In this document: in pieces, positions 1-7,933 of the stretch
Position numbering within the stretch: the first letter of the stretch is position 1
How the letters are laid out: every line of letters starts with the position of its first letter
The notes under the pieces: generated by a model
Database searches by the model: none
The model's input: only the letters and a program-made list of their open reading frames with translations
Told to the model about the DNA's origin: nothing
Position numbers and translations under genes: made by a program
Source of the DNA: Ferrovibrio sp964218355
GTDB taxonomy: Bacteria > Pseudomonadota > Alphaproteobacteria > Ferrovibrionales > Ferrovibrionaceae
Reading direction: 5' to 3'
Assembly: GCF_964218355.1 (NCBI RefSeq)
Contig: NZ_CAXPMC010000014.1
Coordinates: 62,001 to 126,000 of the forward strand
Length of the DNA stretch: 64,000 bases

Positions 1-1575
1 CTCGCGCTCGGTATGGGTGTCCAGCGCCGAGGTCGCCTCGTCGAACACCATGATCTTCGGCTGCTTGAGCAGAGCGCGGGCGATGGCAACACGCTGCTTC
101 TCGCCGCCCGACAGCTTCAGGCCGCGCTCGCCGACCATGGTGCGGTAGCCGTCGGGCAGCCGCGCGATCAGCCCGTCCAGCTGCGCCAGCCGCGCCGCCT
201 GGTCGATCTCGTCGTCGCCGGCATCGACGCGGCCGTAGCGGATGTTGTAGGCGATGGTGTCGTTGAACAGCACGGTATCCTGCGGCACGATGCCGATGGC
301 GCGGCGCAGACTGAGCTGGTTCACCGCGCGGATATCCTGGCCGTCGATCAGGATGCGCCCGCCGGTGACGTCGTAGAACCGGTACAGCAGCCGCGACAGG
401 GTCGACTTGCCCGCACCCGAGGCGCCGACCACGGCGACCTTGCGGCCCGGCGCGACGCGGAAGCTGACCCCCTGCAGGATCGGCCGGCGCGGATCGTAGG
501 CGAAGCGCACATCTTCGAACACCACCTCGCCGGCCGGCAGCGCGAGGTCGGGGGCGCCGGGCGTGTCGATCACCTCCTGCGGCACGTCCAGCAGGCGCAC
601 CATCTGTTCCATGTCGATCAGGCCCTGCCTGATTTCGCGATAGGCGAAGCCGAGGAAGTTGAGCGGCAGGTAAAGCTGGATCAGGTAGGTGTTGACCATG
701 ACGACATCGCCGATGGTCATTTCGCCGTTGCGCACGCCCAGCGCCGCCAGCGCCATCACCCCGATCAGGCCGATGGCGATGATGACGCCCTGGCCCATGT
801 TCAGCAGCGCCAGCGTGGTCTGGCTTTTCACCGCCGCCGTCTCGTAGCGCTCCATCGCCTCGTCGTAGCGGCGGGCCTCGTGCGCCTCGTTGGTGAAATA
901 CTTCACCGTCTCGTAATTCAGCAGGCTGTCGACGGCGCGGGTATTGGCGCGCTGGTCCTCGTCGTTCATCTGCCGGCGGTATTTGGTGCGCCATTCGGTG
1001 ATCGCCAGGGTGAAGGCGATGTAGCCGGCAATGGTGGCCACGGTGATGGCGGCGAAGCGCCAGTCATACAGCCACCACAGGATGCCGCCGACCAGCGCGA
1101 TCTCCACCAGGGTCGGCAGGATGTTGAAGGTCATGAAGCGCAGCACGAACTCGATGCCCTTGGTGCCGCGCTCGATCACGCGGCTGAGGCCGCCGGTCTG
1201 GCGTTCGAGATGGAAGCGCAGGGACAGGGCATGCAGGTGGCGGAAGACGTCGATGGCGAGGTCGCGGATCGCCGCCTGCGCCACCTTGGCGAAGACGGCG
1301 TCGCGCAGCTCGCCGAAGGCCTGGGCGCCGACCCGGGCCAGGCCATAGGCCAGCACCATCGCCAGCACGGCGCCGACCGCGATCTCGGCCGGGTTGGCAA
1401 TGCCCAGCAGGTCGATGGCGCGCTTGAAGAAATACGGCACCGCAACATTGACCAGCTTGGCCGCCAGCAGGAAGGCGAGCGCGATGCCGACGCGGAGGCG
1501 CAGTTCGGGCCGCGAAGCCGGCCACAGCCGCGGTAGCAGGATGGCGAAAAAGGATGTCTTCTGGCGGGGCATCAT
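1..1575 (-). CDS. Atm1-type ABC exporter (fused permease and ATPase), 3' end outside the window
   Basis: This is an ABC transporter half-exporter with the membrane domain first and the nucleotide-binding domain last. The translation opens MMPRQKTSFF at 1575 and contains the N-Y-E-T-V-K-Y-F-T element typical of the Atm1/HMT1 (ABCB7-like) branch. The ATPase domain has a Walker A of the form GASGAGKS near 405-425, the signature LSGGE near 100-120 and Walker B VFDEATSALD near 20-50. The last tens of residues are cut off by the window edge. Family members export glutathione-linked sulfur or metal species from the cytoplasm; the substrate here is inferred from family only. A long open frame on the opposite strand is a GC-bias shadow. 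Confidence 0.9.
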   Translation of the reverse strand, partial: MMPRQKTSFFAILLPRLWPASRPELRLRVGIALAFLLAAKLVNVAVPYFFKRAIDLLGIANPAEIAVGAVLAMVLAYGLARVGAQAFGELRDAVFAKVAQAAIRDLAIDVFRHLHALSLRFHLERQTGGLSRVIERGTKGIEFVLRFMTFNILPTLVEIALVGGILWWLYDWRFAAITVATIAGYIAFTLAITEWRTKYRRQMNDEDQRANTRAVDSLLNYETVKYFTNEAHEARRYDEAMERYETAAVKSQTTLALLNMGQGVIIAIGLIGVMALAALGVRNGEMTIGDVVMVNTYLIQLYLPLNFLGFAYREIRQGLIDMEQMVRLLDVPQEVIDTPGAPDLALPAGEVVFEDVRFAYDPRRPILQGVSFRVAPGRKVAVVGASGAGKSTLSRLLYRFYDVTGGRILIDGQDIRAVNQLSLRRAIGIVPQDTVLFNDTIAYNIRYGRVDAGDDEIDQAARLAQLDGLIARLPDGYRTMVGERGLKLSGGEKQRVAIARALLKQPKIMVFDEATSALDTHTERE

Positions 1576-1813
1576 GGCGGGGTCTGGATCACGGCTGCGG
1601 GGCGGGACGGGAGGACGGTCTGGATGAGGACGGTCCGGAGAGGACGGTCCGGAGAGGACGGCTGGGAGAAGAAGGTCGCAGGATGACGGGACAGTATAGC
1701 GCGGCTGGTCCGGCGATTGGTCCGCATGGCCGGCGCCTTGCGTGACCGTCGTCACCGGCGTAATGTTTGCCCCCCAAACAATCTTCCCCTTACATCTGCC
1801 AGGGAGCAGTCCG

Positions 1814-2662
1814 ATGAAAGTGGTGAGCTTCGTCCGCAATGGCAAGAGCTCGTATGGTGTGGTCGCCGGTGACGGCATCGTCGATGTCGGCGCCAAACTC
1901 GGCGGCAAGTATCCCGATCTGGTCGCCGCACTCAAGGCCGGCGCCCTGGCCGAGGTCGAAGCCGCCGCCAAAGGTGCGGCAGCGGACATGAAATACGACG
2001 GCACCACCCTGCTGCCGGTGGTGCCCAATCCCGGCAAGATCGTCTGCGTCGGCGTCAATTACGACGAACACCGCCGCGAGATGGGCCGCGAGCCGCCGGG
2101 CCATCCCACCATCTTCGTGCGCTGGCCGGAAAGCCAGGTGGCCCATAACCAGCCGCTGCTGAAGCCCGCCGAATCCGACAAGCTGGATTACGAGGCCGAG
2201 CTGGCCGTGATCATCGGCAGGCGCGGCTACAAGGTGGAGGAGGCCGGCGCCTTCGACATCATCGCCGGCTATGCCTGCTACAATGACGGCTCGGTGCGCG
2301 ACTGGCAGACCCATACCAGCCAGTTCACCCCGGGCAAGAATTTCGTCGCCACCGGCGGCTTCGGCCCGTGGATGGTCACCCCCGACGAGGTCGGCGACCC
2401 GCAGAAGCTGGACATCCAGAGCCGCCTGAACGGCCAGGTGATGCAGAAATCCAACACCGAGCTGATGACCTTCAACATCCGCAAGATCATCAAGTATGTC
2501 ACCGCCTTCATCCCGCTGGAGCCGGGCGACGTGATCGCCACCGGCACCCCGGGCGGCGTCGGCACCAAGCGCAACCCGCCGGTCTACATGAAGGACGGCG
2601 ACCTGATCGAGATCGAGATCGAGAAGGTCGGCCTGCTCAGCAACCCGGTGAAGAACGCGTAA
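1814..2662 (+). CDS. Fumarylacetoacetate hydrolase (FAH) family protein
   Basis: A 282-residue FAH-superfamily enzyme. The core begins near residue 75 with ICVGVNYDEHRREMG, followed by DYEAELAVIIG, whose acidic residues bind the divalent metal, then YNDGSVRDWQ and GDVIATGTPGGVG near the C-terminus. Members hydrolyse or decarboxylate acylpyruvates, or hydrate 2-keto-4-pentenoates, during breakdown of aromatic compounds; the exact substrate cannot be read from the sequence. I chose ATG 1814 because AGGGAG lies about eight bases upstream; an in-frame extension to 1742 lacks a ribosome site and family similarity. A strong terminator follows directly. Confidence 0.9.
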   Translation: MKVVSFVRNGKSSYGVVAGDGIVDVGAKLGGKYPDLVAALKAGALAEVEAAAKGAAADMKYDGTTLLPVVPNPGKIVCVGVNYDEHRREMGREPPGHPTIFVRWPESQVAHNQPLLKPAESDKLDYEAELAVIIGRRGYKVEEAGAFDIIAGYACYNDGSVRDWQTHTSQFTPGKNFVATGGFGPWMVTPDEVGDPQKLDIQSRLNGQVMQKSNTELMTFNIRKIIKYVTAFIPLEPGDVIATGTPGGVGTKRNPPVYMKDGDLIEIEIEKVGLLSNPVKNA

Positions 2663-2686
2663 ACGACTTCCAGTCTGTAGTTTCCG

Positions 2687-2720
2687 AAGGCGGCGCCGGC
2701 ACCGGCGCCGCCTTTTGCTT
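2687..2720 (+). terminator. Rho-independent terminator after the FAH-family gene
   Basis: A perfect 13-bp inverted repeat (2687-2699 against 2702-2714, GC-rich core GGCGGCGCCGG) is followed by a T-rich tract running to about 2727. It sits 24 bases after the stop codon. Confidence 0.85.
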
Positions 2721-2726
2721 TTCTTT

Positions 2727-2790
2727 CGTCGTCCCCGCTTGAGCGTGTCCTCGGGCTGCGCCTCGCGCAGACCCGGGGGCGGGGACGACG
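2727..2790. repeat. Dispersed palindromic intergenic repeat, copy 1
   Basis: A 64-bp unit whose ends are a perfect 12-bp inverted repeat: CGTCGTCCCCGC at 2727-2738 and its complement at 2779-2790. The interior, around TGTCCTCGGGCTGCGCC, recurs almost unchanged at 4360-4376. It lies in the convergent gap between the FAH gene and pyrD and looks like a REP-type element. Confidence 0.7.
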
Positions 2791-2797
2791 GTCCTTC

Positions 2798-3892
2798 CTA
2801 GCGGTGATCGGCGCCCACGGCCGCCGCCACGGAGGCAAAGCCGTCGCGTTTCAGCAAAGCGGCCAGCTCGCGCCGGATCCGCGCCGCCAGGCCCGGGCCT
2901 TCGTAGACCAAAGCCGAGTAAAGCTGCACGGCCGATGCGCCGGCGCGGATGCGGGCATAGGCCTCGGCGCCCGAGGATATGCCGCCGACACCGATCAGCG
3001 GCAGGCGCCCGCCGGTCAGGGTATACAGCAGCCGCATCACCTCGGTGGCGCGGGCAGCCAGCGGCGCGCCGGACAGGCCGCCGGTCTCGCCGCGATGGGC
3101 GCTTTCCAGCGTGGCCGGGCGGGCGATGGTGGTGTTGGTGGCGACGATGCCGTCGAGGCGGAAATTTTCGGCCAGCTTGGCCACGTCCTGCAGGTCTTCA
3201 TCCGCCAGGTCCGGCGCGATCTTGACCAGCAGGGGCGTGCCGAGCCTTTCCCGCAACGGCGCCAGCCGCGCCAGCAGGGCATTCAGCTCGTCGCGGCCCT
3301 GAAGATTGCGCAGGCCCGGCGTGTTCGGCGAGGAGACATTGACCACGGCGAAATCCACCAGCGGCGCCAGCCGTTCGTAGCCGATGGCATAATCGCCGGG
3401 GCGGTCGGCGCTGTCCTTGTTGGCGCCGAGATTGGCGCCCACCACACCCGTATGCCCCGCCGCGCGGCGCGCCTGCAGCCGGGCAGCGGCCGCGTCGAGG
3501 CCGTCGTTGTTGAAACCCATGCGGTTGATCACCGCGCGATCCTCGACCAGCCGGAACACGCGCGGGCGCGGATTGCCCGGCTGCGGCCTGGGCGTGATGC
3601 CGCCCACTTCCACGAAGCCGAAGCCGAGGCCCAGCATGGCATCGGGCACTTCGGCATTCTTGTCGAAACCGGCGGCGAGCCCCACAGGATTGGGCAGGCT
3701 TTTGCCGAACAGCGTGGTCGCCAGCACCGGATCGTCGGCGCCGCCCCCAAGAAACGGGGCAAGCTGCGGTGCGAGACCGGTCTGCTGTCCTGCCTTCAGG
3801 GCAGCCAGGGTCATCCGGTGCGCCGTCTCGGCATCGACATGGCGCAGCAGCGGAAAGGCGAGGCAGCGATACAGGTTCATGGCACGGCTCAT
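2798..3892 (-). CDS. pyrD: Dihydroorotate dehydrogenase (quinone), class 2
   Basis: This enzyme oxidises dihydroorotate to orotate in pyrimidine synthesis and passes electrons to quinone at the inner membrane. From MSRAMNLYR the protein is 364 residues, normal for class 2. It shows AAGFDKNAEVPDAM, NRMGFNNDG, the class 2 active-site segment NVSSPNTPGLRNLQ with its catalytic serine, VKIAPDL, and the FMN phosphate-binding IGVGGISSG and AGASAVQLYSAL. The short N-terminal helix before FGKSLPNPVGLAAG is the membrane-associating part that marks class 2. An ATG at 3880 is an alternative start. It lies seven bases after the DUF952 gene and is probably cotranscribed with it. Confidence 0.95.
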   Translation of the reverse strand: MSRAMNLYRCLAFPLLRHVDAETAHRMTLAALKAGQQTGLAPQLAPFLGGGADDPVLATTLFGKSLPNPVGLAAGFDKNAEVPDAMLGLGFGFVEVGGITPRPQPGNPRPRVFRLVEDRAVINRMGFNNDGLDAAAARLQARRAAGHTGVVGANLGANKDSADRPGDYAIGYERLAPLVDFAVVNVSSPNTPGLRNLQGRDELNALLARLAPLRERLGTPLLVKIAPDLADEDLQDVAKLAENFRLDGIVATNTTIARPATLESAHRGETGGLSGAPLAARATEVMRLLYTLTGGRLPLIGVGGISSGAEAYARIRAGASAVQLYSALVYEGPGLAARIRRELAALLKRDGFASVAAAVGADHR

Positions 3893-3899
3893 GCGCGGC

Positions 3900-4259
3900 T
3901 CACGGGTCGAGCGCCGGGAAGACATGCCGGCCGGTCGCGGCATCCAGCGGCAGCGGTTCGGCACGGCGCACGGCGGCCACCGGCAGCGCACCATAGAGAT
4001 GCGGAAACAGCGCGCCGTTGCGCGAGACTTCCCATTTCAGCGGCGCATCGAGGCGGGCGACATCCACCCACAGCAGCACCAGATCCGCCTGGCCCCCATA
4101 ATGCTTCGCCGCCGTCTCGGCCGCCTGCGCGGCGGTGGAGAAATGGATGAAGCCGTCGCGCAGGTCATGGGCCGAGCCGGCAAAGGCGCCGGCCGCCTGC
4201 GCCTCTGTCCAGGCGGCTGCGGGCAGGATGCGGTAGATGGTGGCGGCGGATGTCGTCAT
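3900..4259 (-). CDS. DUF952 family protein
   Basis: A 119-residue cytoplasmic protein starting MTTSAATIYRIL. It carries the DUF952 features: an early W, DGFIHFSTAAQAAETAAKHY near residues 35-55, and DLVLLWVDVARLDAPLKWE followed by FPHLYGALP. DUF952 proteins are small and widespread in alphaproteobacteria and have no established function. The gene sits directly upstream of pyrD on the same strand, an arrangement suggesting cotranscription. An in-frame extension to 4295 adds residues that do not look like the family. Confidence 0.85.
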   Translation of the reverse strand: MTTSAATIYRILPAAAWTEAQAAGAFAGSAHDLRDGFIHFSTAAQAAETAAKHYGGQADLVLLWVDVARLDAPLKWEVSRNGALFPHLYGALPVAAVRRAEPLPLDAATGRHVFPALDP

Positions 4260-4299
4260 GGCCAGCGGCATAGCATGAAGTGCGGCCGGCAACAAATAT

Positions 4300-4404
4300 C
4301 GTCGTTCCCGCGAAAGCGGGAACCCAGGACAACAGCCGGACTGGGCCCCCGCTGGAGCCTGTCCTCGGGCTGCGCCTCGCGCAGACCCGGGGGCGGGGGC
4401 GACG
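4300..4404. repeat. Dispersed palindromic intergenic repeat, copy 2 (compound)
   Basis: It begins with a tight hairpin, GTTCCCGC-GAAA-GCGGGAAC at 4304-4323, shared with the element at 41061. From 4345 to 4400 it continues with the module shared with the repeat at 2727. The outer ends are again CGTC and GACG. Confidence 0.65.
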
Positions 4405-4431
4405 GATACAGGGACGGATACAGATAGGTCC

Positions 4432-5136
4432 TCATTTCGCCCGCCCGGTCACCTTCTCGAAGCTGCGCAGGCCGGCCATGCCGAGCAGGGCCAGCACCAG
4501 CTCCAGCAGGCCGTCGGTCTCGATCGCCGGCGGCGCGGCGCCGGGGAACCACAGCGCCGCCGCCCACAGGAACAGCGGATGGCCGATCCAGGCCCAGCCG
4601 ATGCCGGCGGCGCAGAGCCAGCCGACGGCCGGCCGCCAGCCGGCGACGAAGACCGAGCGGTGGCCGGCCTCGACCTGGTTCAGCACGACGGCGAGGTTCG
4701 AACGGTCGAACTGCGCCTGCAGCAGCTGCGCCGCCTCGTCGAGCAGGGCCGCCGCCGCGCCCTGGCGTTCGGGCGGGATGTCGCGGCCGGGCTGGAAGGC
4801 GAACCAGCGCGACCATGGCGGCGCCAGCTGGGCCAGCAGACTGGCGGCCAGCTGGTCGGCGGCATCGGCGGCGGTGGCGTCGAACAGCTTCTCGCCGCCC
4901 CTCTGCGGCGGCGCCATGCTGCCGGCGGGCATCGCATCGCGCGGCCGGCGCAGCGGCAGCGCATAATCGTAGCAATCCTGCCACAGGCCGGCCCAGGCCT
5001 GCTGGCGGGCCTGGGCGCGCGCATGGCGCCGGCGCAGGGCGGCGGCATCCACCGGTGCGGCCCGGGCGGATGCAGTCGACATCATGTCGGATGGCGTCAT
5101 CATGCCGGATGGCGTCGTGCCGGATGGGCGGGTCAT
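4432..5136 (-). CDS. Phage remnant: portal-protein N-terminus fused to GTA-type holin
   Basis: A 234-residue chimera. After a low-complexity Met/Thr/Ser start, residues about 30-130 resemble the N-terminus of T7-type head-tail connectors: WQDCYDYALPLR, then GEKLFDATAADAADQLAASL and PPWSRWFAFQPG. From about residue 140 the sequence changes to a 3-TM holin of the type used for gene-transfer-agent release, with SVFVAGWRPAVGWLCAAGIG, a second hydrophobic segment and the ending GLRSFEKVTGRAK. A full portal is over 500 residues, so about 400 are missing and the join is in frame. GAGGG about nine bases before ATG 5136 supports the start. It follows the small phage gene by 11 bases. Whether the product is functional is unknown. 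Confidence 0.65.
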   Translation of the reverse strand: MTRPSGTTPSGMMTPSDMMSTASARAAPVDAAALRRRHARAQARQQAWAGLWQDCYDYALPLRRPRDAMPAGSMAPPQRGGEKLFDATAADAADQLAASLLAQLAPPWSRWFAFQPGRDIPPERQGAAAALLDEAAQLLQAQFDRSNLAVVLNQVEAGHRSVFVAGWRPAVGWLCAAGIGWAWIGHPLFLWAAALWFPGAAPPAIETDGLLELVLALLGMAGLRSFEKVTGRAK

Positions 5137-5147
5137 CGCGCGCGCCC

Positions 5148-5378
5148 TCAGTCGCCGATCAGGCGCTTGGGGGCAGCGGCGCTGCCGGTGCTGCTGCCCG
5201 ACAGGCCGCGCCAGGAGGTGGCGATGGTCTCGCCCTGGGCGCGGCGGCGGCGTTCGCGCGCCGCCTCGGCAGCCAGCTCGGCCGCGTCCGGCTGGGCGGG
5301 TTCGGGCGCCGGCGGCGGCGGCGCGGGCGGCGGCGGGGCCGGCGGTGCGGAACCGAAAAGTCCACCCATGGTCTGCAT
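5148..5378 (-). CDS. Small phage-type protein, proline/alanine-rich
   Basis: A 76-residue protein starting MQTMGGLFGS, with a run of PAPPPP and PAPEPAQPD, an Arg-rich helix (EAARERRRRAQGE), then TIATSWRGLSG and the ending APKRLIGD. Proteins with this architecture (GLFGS start, TSWRG motif, LLG[ED] end) commonly sit in podovirus-like prophages of alphaproteobacteria; that association is from memory. GAGG lies five bases before ATG 5378, and a second ATG at 5369 is also possible. It precedes the portal-holin fusion. Confidence 0.6.
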   Translation of the reverse strand: MQTMGGLFGSAPPAPPPPAPPPPAPEPAQPDAAELAAEAARERRRRAQGETIATSWRGLSGSSTGSAAAPKRLIGD

Positions 5379-5680
5379 CCTTTCCTCTGGCGGGCCGGCG
5401 GGAGCCGGGCTGATCGGGGCCCGGCCGGCGGGCATGTCTAGGACGCAGCAATTCCTGACTTTTTGCGCGAACTAACTGCTTGGCGAAAAACGGGTCGGCG
5501 GTCGTCAGGGCACATTGCTTGTGCAGTCAGAAGTGACCTTTTCCCTGACCAATGCAGCTTGATTTGATCATCGCTTGTAATGGTTCTCTCTACCGTGGAA
5601 CCTTACTGCATACAAATTTAGGCGCTTGGCCGGTGATGCCGTGTTTTCGTATCTTCAGGACAATCTCTTGGAGGGGGCGC
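5379..5680. other. Junction between phage remnant and low-GC island
   Basis: About 300 bases without a convincing gene. Base composition drops sharply near 5445. The stretch holds the first direct-repeat copy (5451-5538) and the leader of the DUF4136 lipoprotein gene, whose ribosome site GGAGGGGG lies at about 5670-5677. Confidence 0.5.
5451..5538. repeat. Direct repeat A (88 bp, diverged)
   Basis: It aligns without gaps to 6463-6550 with 57 of 88 bases identical by hand count. The ends are best conserved: TTTTGCGCGAACTAAC against TTTTGTGCGAACTAAC, and CAGTCAGAAGTGAC against CAGTCGGGAGTGAC. The copies lie 1012 bases apart and bracket the DUF4136 gene. Confidence 0.6.
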
Positions 5681-6349
5681 ATGAGACGAATTGGGCTTTT
5701 AACCGTATCAATTATCTTCATTTTGGCGGGATGCGTTACGACCGTGTCGACGGACGTAAATCGATTTACGAGCCCGAATCTACCGCAGGACCTTACTGGC
5801 AAGACTTTCGTCTTCGTGAAACTCGACAAACAGGAAGGCAGTGTCGAATACGACACCCACGCGGCACTCATCTCAGAGTACCTGGAAAAGCTAGGGTGGC
5901 GGCGGACCGAGGATATGCGTGGTGCTGACTATGCCGTTTCCTTCTTTTATGGGCAGGGCAACGGCCAAACGGTGTCTCGGGAAATTCCCATCTACGGGCA
6001 AACCGGCGGCGGCACATCGTATACATCCGGCACGGTTAACGCCTATGGCGGCAGTGGATATAGGTACGGCAGCTACTCCGGGACAACCTACACCCCGCCG
6101 ACTTATGGCGTTGTTGGTTCGACTACGCAGACAGAGACCACCTACGCCCGCTTCCTGGATGTCGCCATATATGACTGGCAGAAGTCCATTCACGGGAACA
6201 AGCTAGTCGGAGTATGGGAAGGTAAAGCCAACAGCACTGGCAGCAGCAGCACGTTTGCTGCGGTTTCAAAATGCATGATTAAGGCTGTCTTCTCGGACTT
6301 TCGAAAATCTGGCACTGAAAATGTCCAGATTCCCCGACCCGAATGCTGA
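5681..6349 (+). CDS. DUF4136 domain lipoprotein
   Basis: A 222-residue lipoprotein. The N-terminus MRRIGLLTVSIIFILAGC is a lipoprotein signal with lipobox LAGC, so the mature protein starts at Cys18. The body fits DUF4136: a FVFVKLDKQEGSVEY strand, an ISEYLEKLGW helix, DYAVSFFYG, then a Gly/Tyr/Ser-rich loop and a closing ARFLDVAIYD segment. These proteins are envelope-associated with no defined biochemical role. The start at 5681 has GGAGGGGG four to ten bases upstream; an in-frame extension to 5552 has no signal peptide. It is the first gene of the low-GC island and lies between the two direct repeats. Confidence 0.8.
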   Translation: MRRIGLLTVSIIFILAGCVTTVSTDVNRFTSPNLPQDLTGKTFVFVKLDKQEGSVEYDTHAALISEYLEKLGWRRTEDMRGADYAVSFFYGQGNGQTVSREIPIYGQTGGGTSYTSGTVNAYGGSGYRYGSYSGTTYTPPTYGVVGSTTQTETTYARFLDVAIYDWQKSIHGNKLVGVWEGKANSTGSSSTFAAVSKCMIKAVFSDFRKSGTENVQIPRPEC

Positions 6350-6462
6350 AGTCCCCGGAATCCTATCTAAGCGACCGCGGATTCTGGCGGCCGATCTGTC
6401 GTCTTTAAGCCTACGAGTGTGTAGAGCACTGGATTAGATAGTCGACTACCCTGGGGGCAGTA

Positions 6463-6550
6463 GTTCGTGACCTTTTGTGCGAACTAACAGTTTGATGAGA
6501 AAGAGCTAGGTGTTTGCACAGGAGCTCCGCCTATACAGTCGGGAGTGACA
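6463..6550. repeat. Direct repeat B (88 bp, diverged)
   Basis: Second copy of the repeat described at 5451-5538. It ends 60 bases before the SIR2 gene, so it could belong to that operon's leader or be the scar of an insertion. Confidence 0.6.
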
Positions 6551-6610
6551 TATTTGTCGGCTATGTACCTACAGCGCAAATAAATGAGAAACCGAAAGAA
6601 TGGTCGTAAT

Positions 6611-7933
6611 ATGAGCGAGACCCAAGAGGGGCGTACATTCCAGTTTCTACGAAACGGCGATGCCGATCCGTCAGAACTCGACTGGAACAAGGGGGCAGAA
6701 AGCGTCCGTCACGCGATCTCAGAGGCTATGAACGCAAAAAATGTCGCGTTCCTGCTCGGCGCCGGATGTTCCTCCTTGATGAAGGGCGAAAAGGAATTTG
6801 GCATTTCGACTATGGCGCCATTGGCCAGGGAGTTTTGCGGAGAGACCATCGATGCACGCGCGGCAGGATTTTACGCCGATCCACCAGAAGCTGGGAAGGC
6901 GCCAGCGCCATGGCGTTTAAGCAAGGGAGAACTCGACTATCTCGATAAGCTCGGGATAGATCTGGCGAAGGACTACAGCCGCAACCTAGAACGCTTGATG
7001 GAGGTGCTATTCGCGCAGCGGTTCGTGCTACGCCAGAGCGAGAATCCCGCTCTTCATCCTTACCGTGCTGTTCTCGACGGTATCATCAAAAAGGTCCAGG
7101 ACTTCTTATGGACCCGTGTCACCCAAGGGGCCTTCACCACGGGTGGCGACACATCCGTGCGCGACCTCTACGAGCGGTTCTACAAGAAACTGGTCCTGCG
7201 AGATCGGTCCTTGCCCCGACCTTGGGTTTTCACGACCAACTACGATCATTTCAGCGAATTGGCAATGGACCGCCTGGGCATTCCCTATGCCAACGGCTTT
7301 TCCGGCGTCGTGGAACGTCGCTTCAACCCGGCGCTCTTCCGCTATGCCCTGGCCGAGCAGCTCGACGTCGCCAGTCGCAAGTGGACCACCGTCGACGCCT
7401 TCGTCTATCTCTGCAAATTGCATGGCTCGGTCACTTGGACCGAGGACGATCATGGGCTGTTCCCGATTAAGGAGGTCTGGCCGCCTGAGTCGACGAACCA
7501 AATGCTGATCTATCCGACGCCAGCGAAGCAGAACTCTTCACTTGGCTCGCCCTATGCGGACCTCTTCCGGGAATTTCAGTCCCGGATCGTGCGCGAGCAA
7601 AGTGTTCTCATTACGGCTGGCTACGCATTCGGCGACGAGCACCTGAATAACATAATCTATCAGGCGCTGACGATCCCCACTTTCCGTCTGGTGGTCTTCG
7701 CGGCGCCGGACACGGACGGTGAGATCGCCAAGCTACGGGCGCTGCGCGACCCGCGCATTTGGATCATCGGAGGCGACGGCCCTACCGAGGGAACCAGAGC
7801 ACACTACTTCGACATGATCGTCGAGCATTTCATGCCGCAGCGCCCCAGCGACAGGATCGATGACGCTGTTCGCAAGGTGTTGTCGGATTTGGCGCCAAAA
7901 AGGGACGACGAGGCGAAGGATGGCGAGGCATGA
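6611..7933 (+). CDS. SIR2-domain protein of a SIR2-HerA defence operon
   Basis: A 440-residue protein with a sirtuin-like SIR2 domain. Near residue 40 the nucleotide-binding segment reads NVAFLLGAGCSSLMKG. Later come FTTNYDHFSELAMDRLG, the LHG motif in CKLHGSVTW with the likely catalytic histidine, and VLITAGYAFGDEHLNNII. In known SIR2-HerA systems this component degrades NAD+ when phage infection is sensed; that role is inferred here. The stop overlaps the HerA start by four bases (ATGA), typical of translational coupling. An upstream ATG at 6584 would add nine residues. Codon use is less GC-biased than in the backbone. Confidence 0.85.
   Translation: MSETQEGRTFQFLRNGDADPSELDWNKGAESVRHAISEAMNAKNVAFLLGAGCSSLMKGEKEFGISTMAPLAREFCGETIDARAAGFYADPPEAGKAPAPWRLSKGELDYLDKLGIDLAKDYSRNLERLMEVLFAQRFVLRQSENPALHPYRAVLDGIIKKVQDFLWTRVTQGAFTTGGDTSVRDLYERFYKKLVLRDRSLPRPWVFTTNYDHFSELAMDRLGIPYANGFSGVVERRFNPALFRYALAEQLDVASRKWTTVDAFVYLCKLHGSVTWTEDDHGLFPIKEVWPPESTNQMLIYPTPAKQNSSLGSPYADLFREFQSRIVREQSVLITAGYAFGDEHLNNIIYQALTIPTFRLVVFAAPDTDGEIAKLRALRDPRIWIIGGDGPTEGTRAHYFDMIVEHFMPQRPSDRIDDAVRKVLSDLAPKRDDEAKDGEA

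Noticed and set aside
13..1536. Long plus-strand open frame opposite the ABC exporter, and similar long frames opposite pyrD, hlyB, the OPT gene, thrS and the glycosyltransferases
   Set aside because: They are products of GC-rich codon bias. Their translations are repetitive in R/A/G/Q and show no family motifs, while the opposite strand has complete conserved proteins.
6397..6480. tRNA- or tmRNA-like stretch before the SIR2 gene
   Set aside because: No cloverleaf, no T-loop GGTTCGA consensus and no tmRNA ends could be drawn.
5451..6550. Direct repeats as integron attC sites
   Set aside because: The RYYYAAC and GTTRRRY core sites in inverse orientation are absent, and no integron integrase is present.
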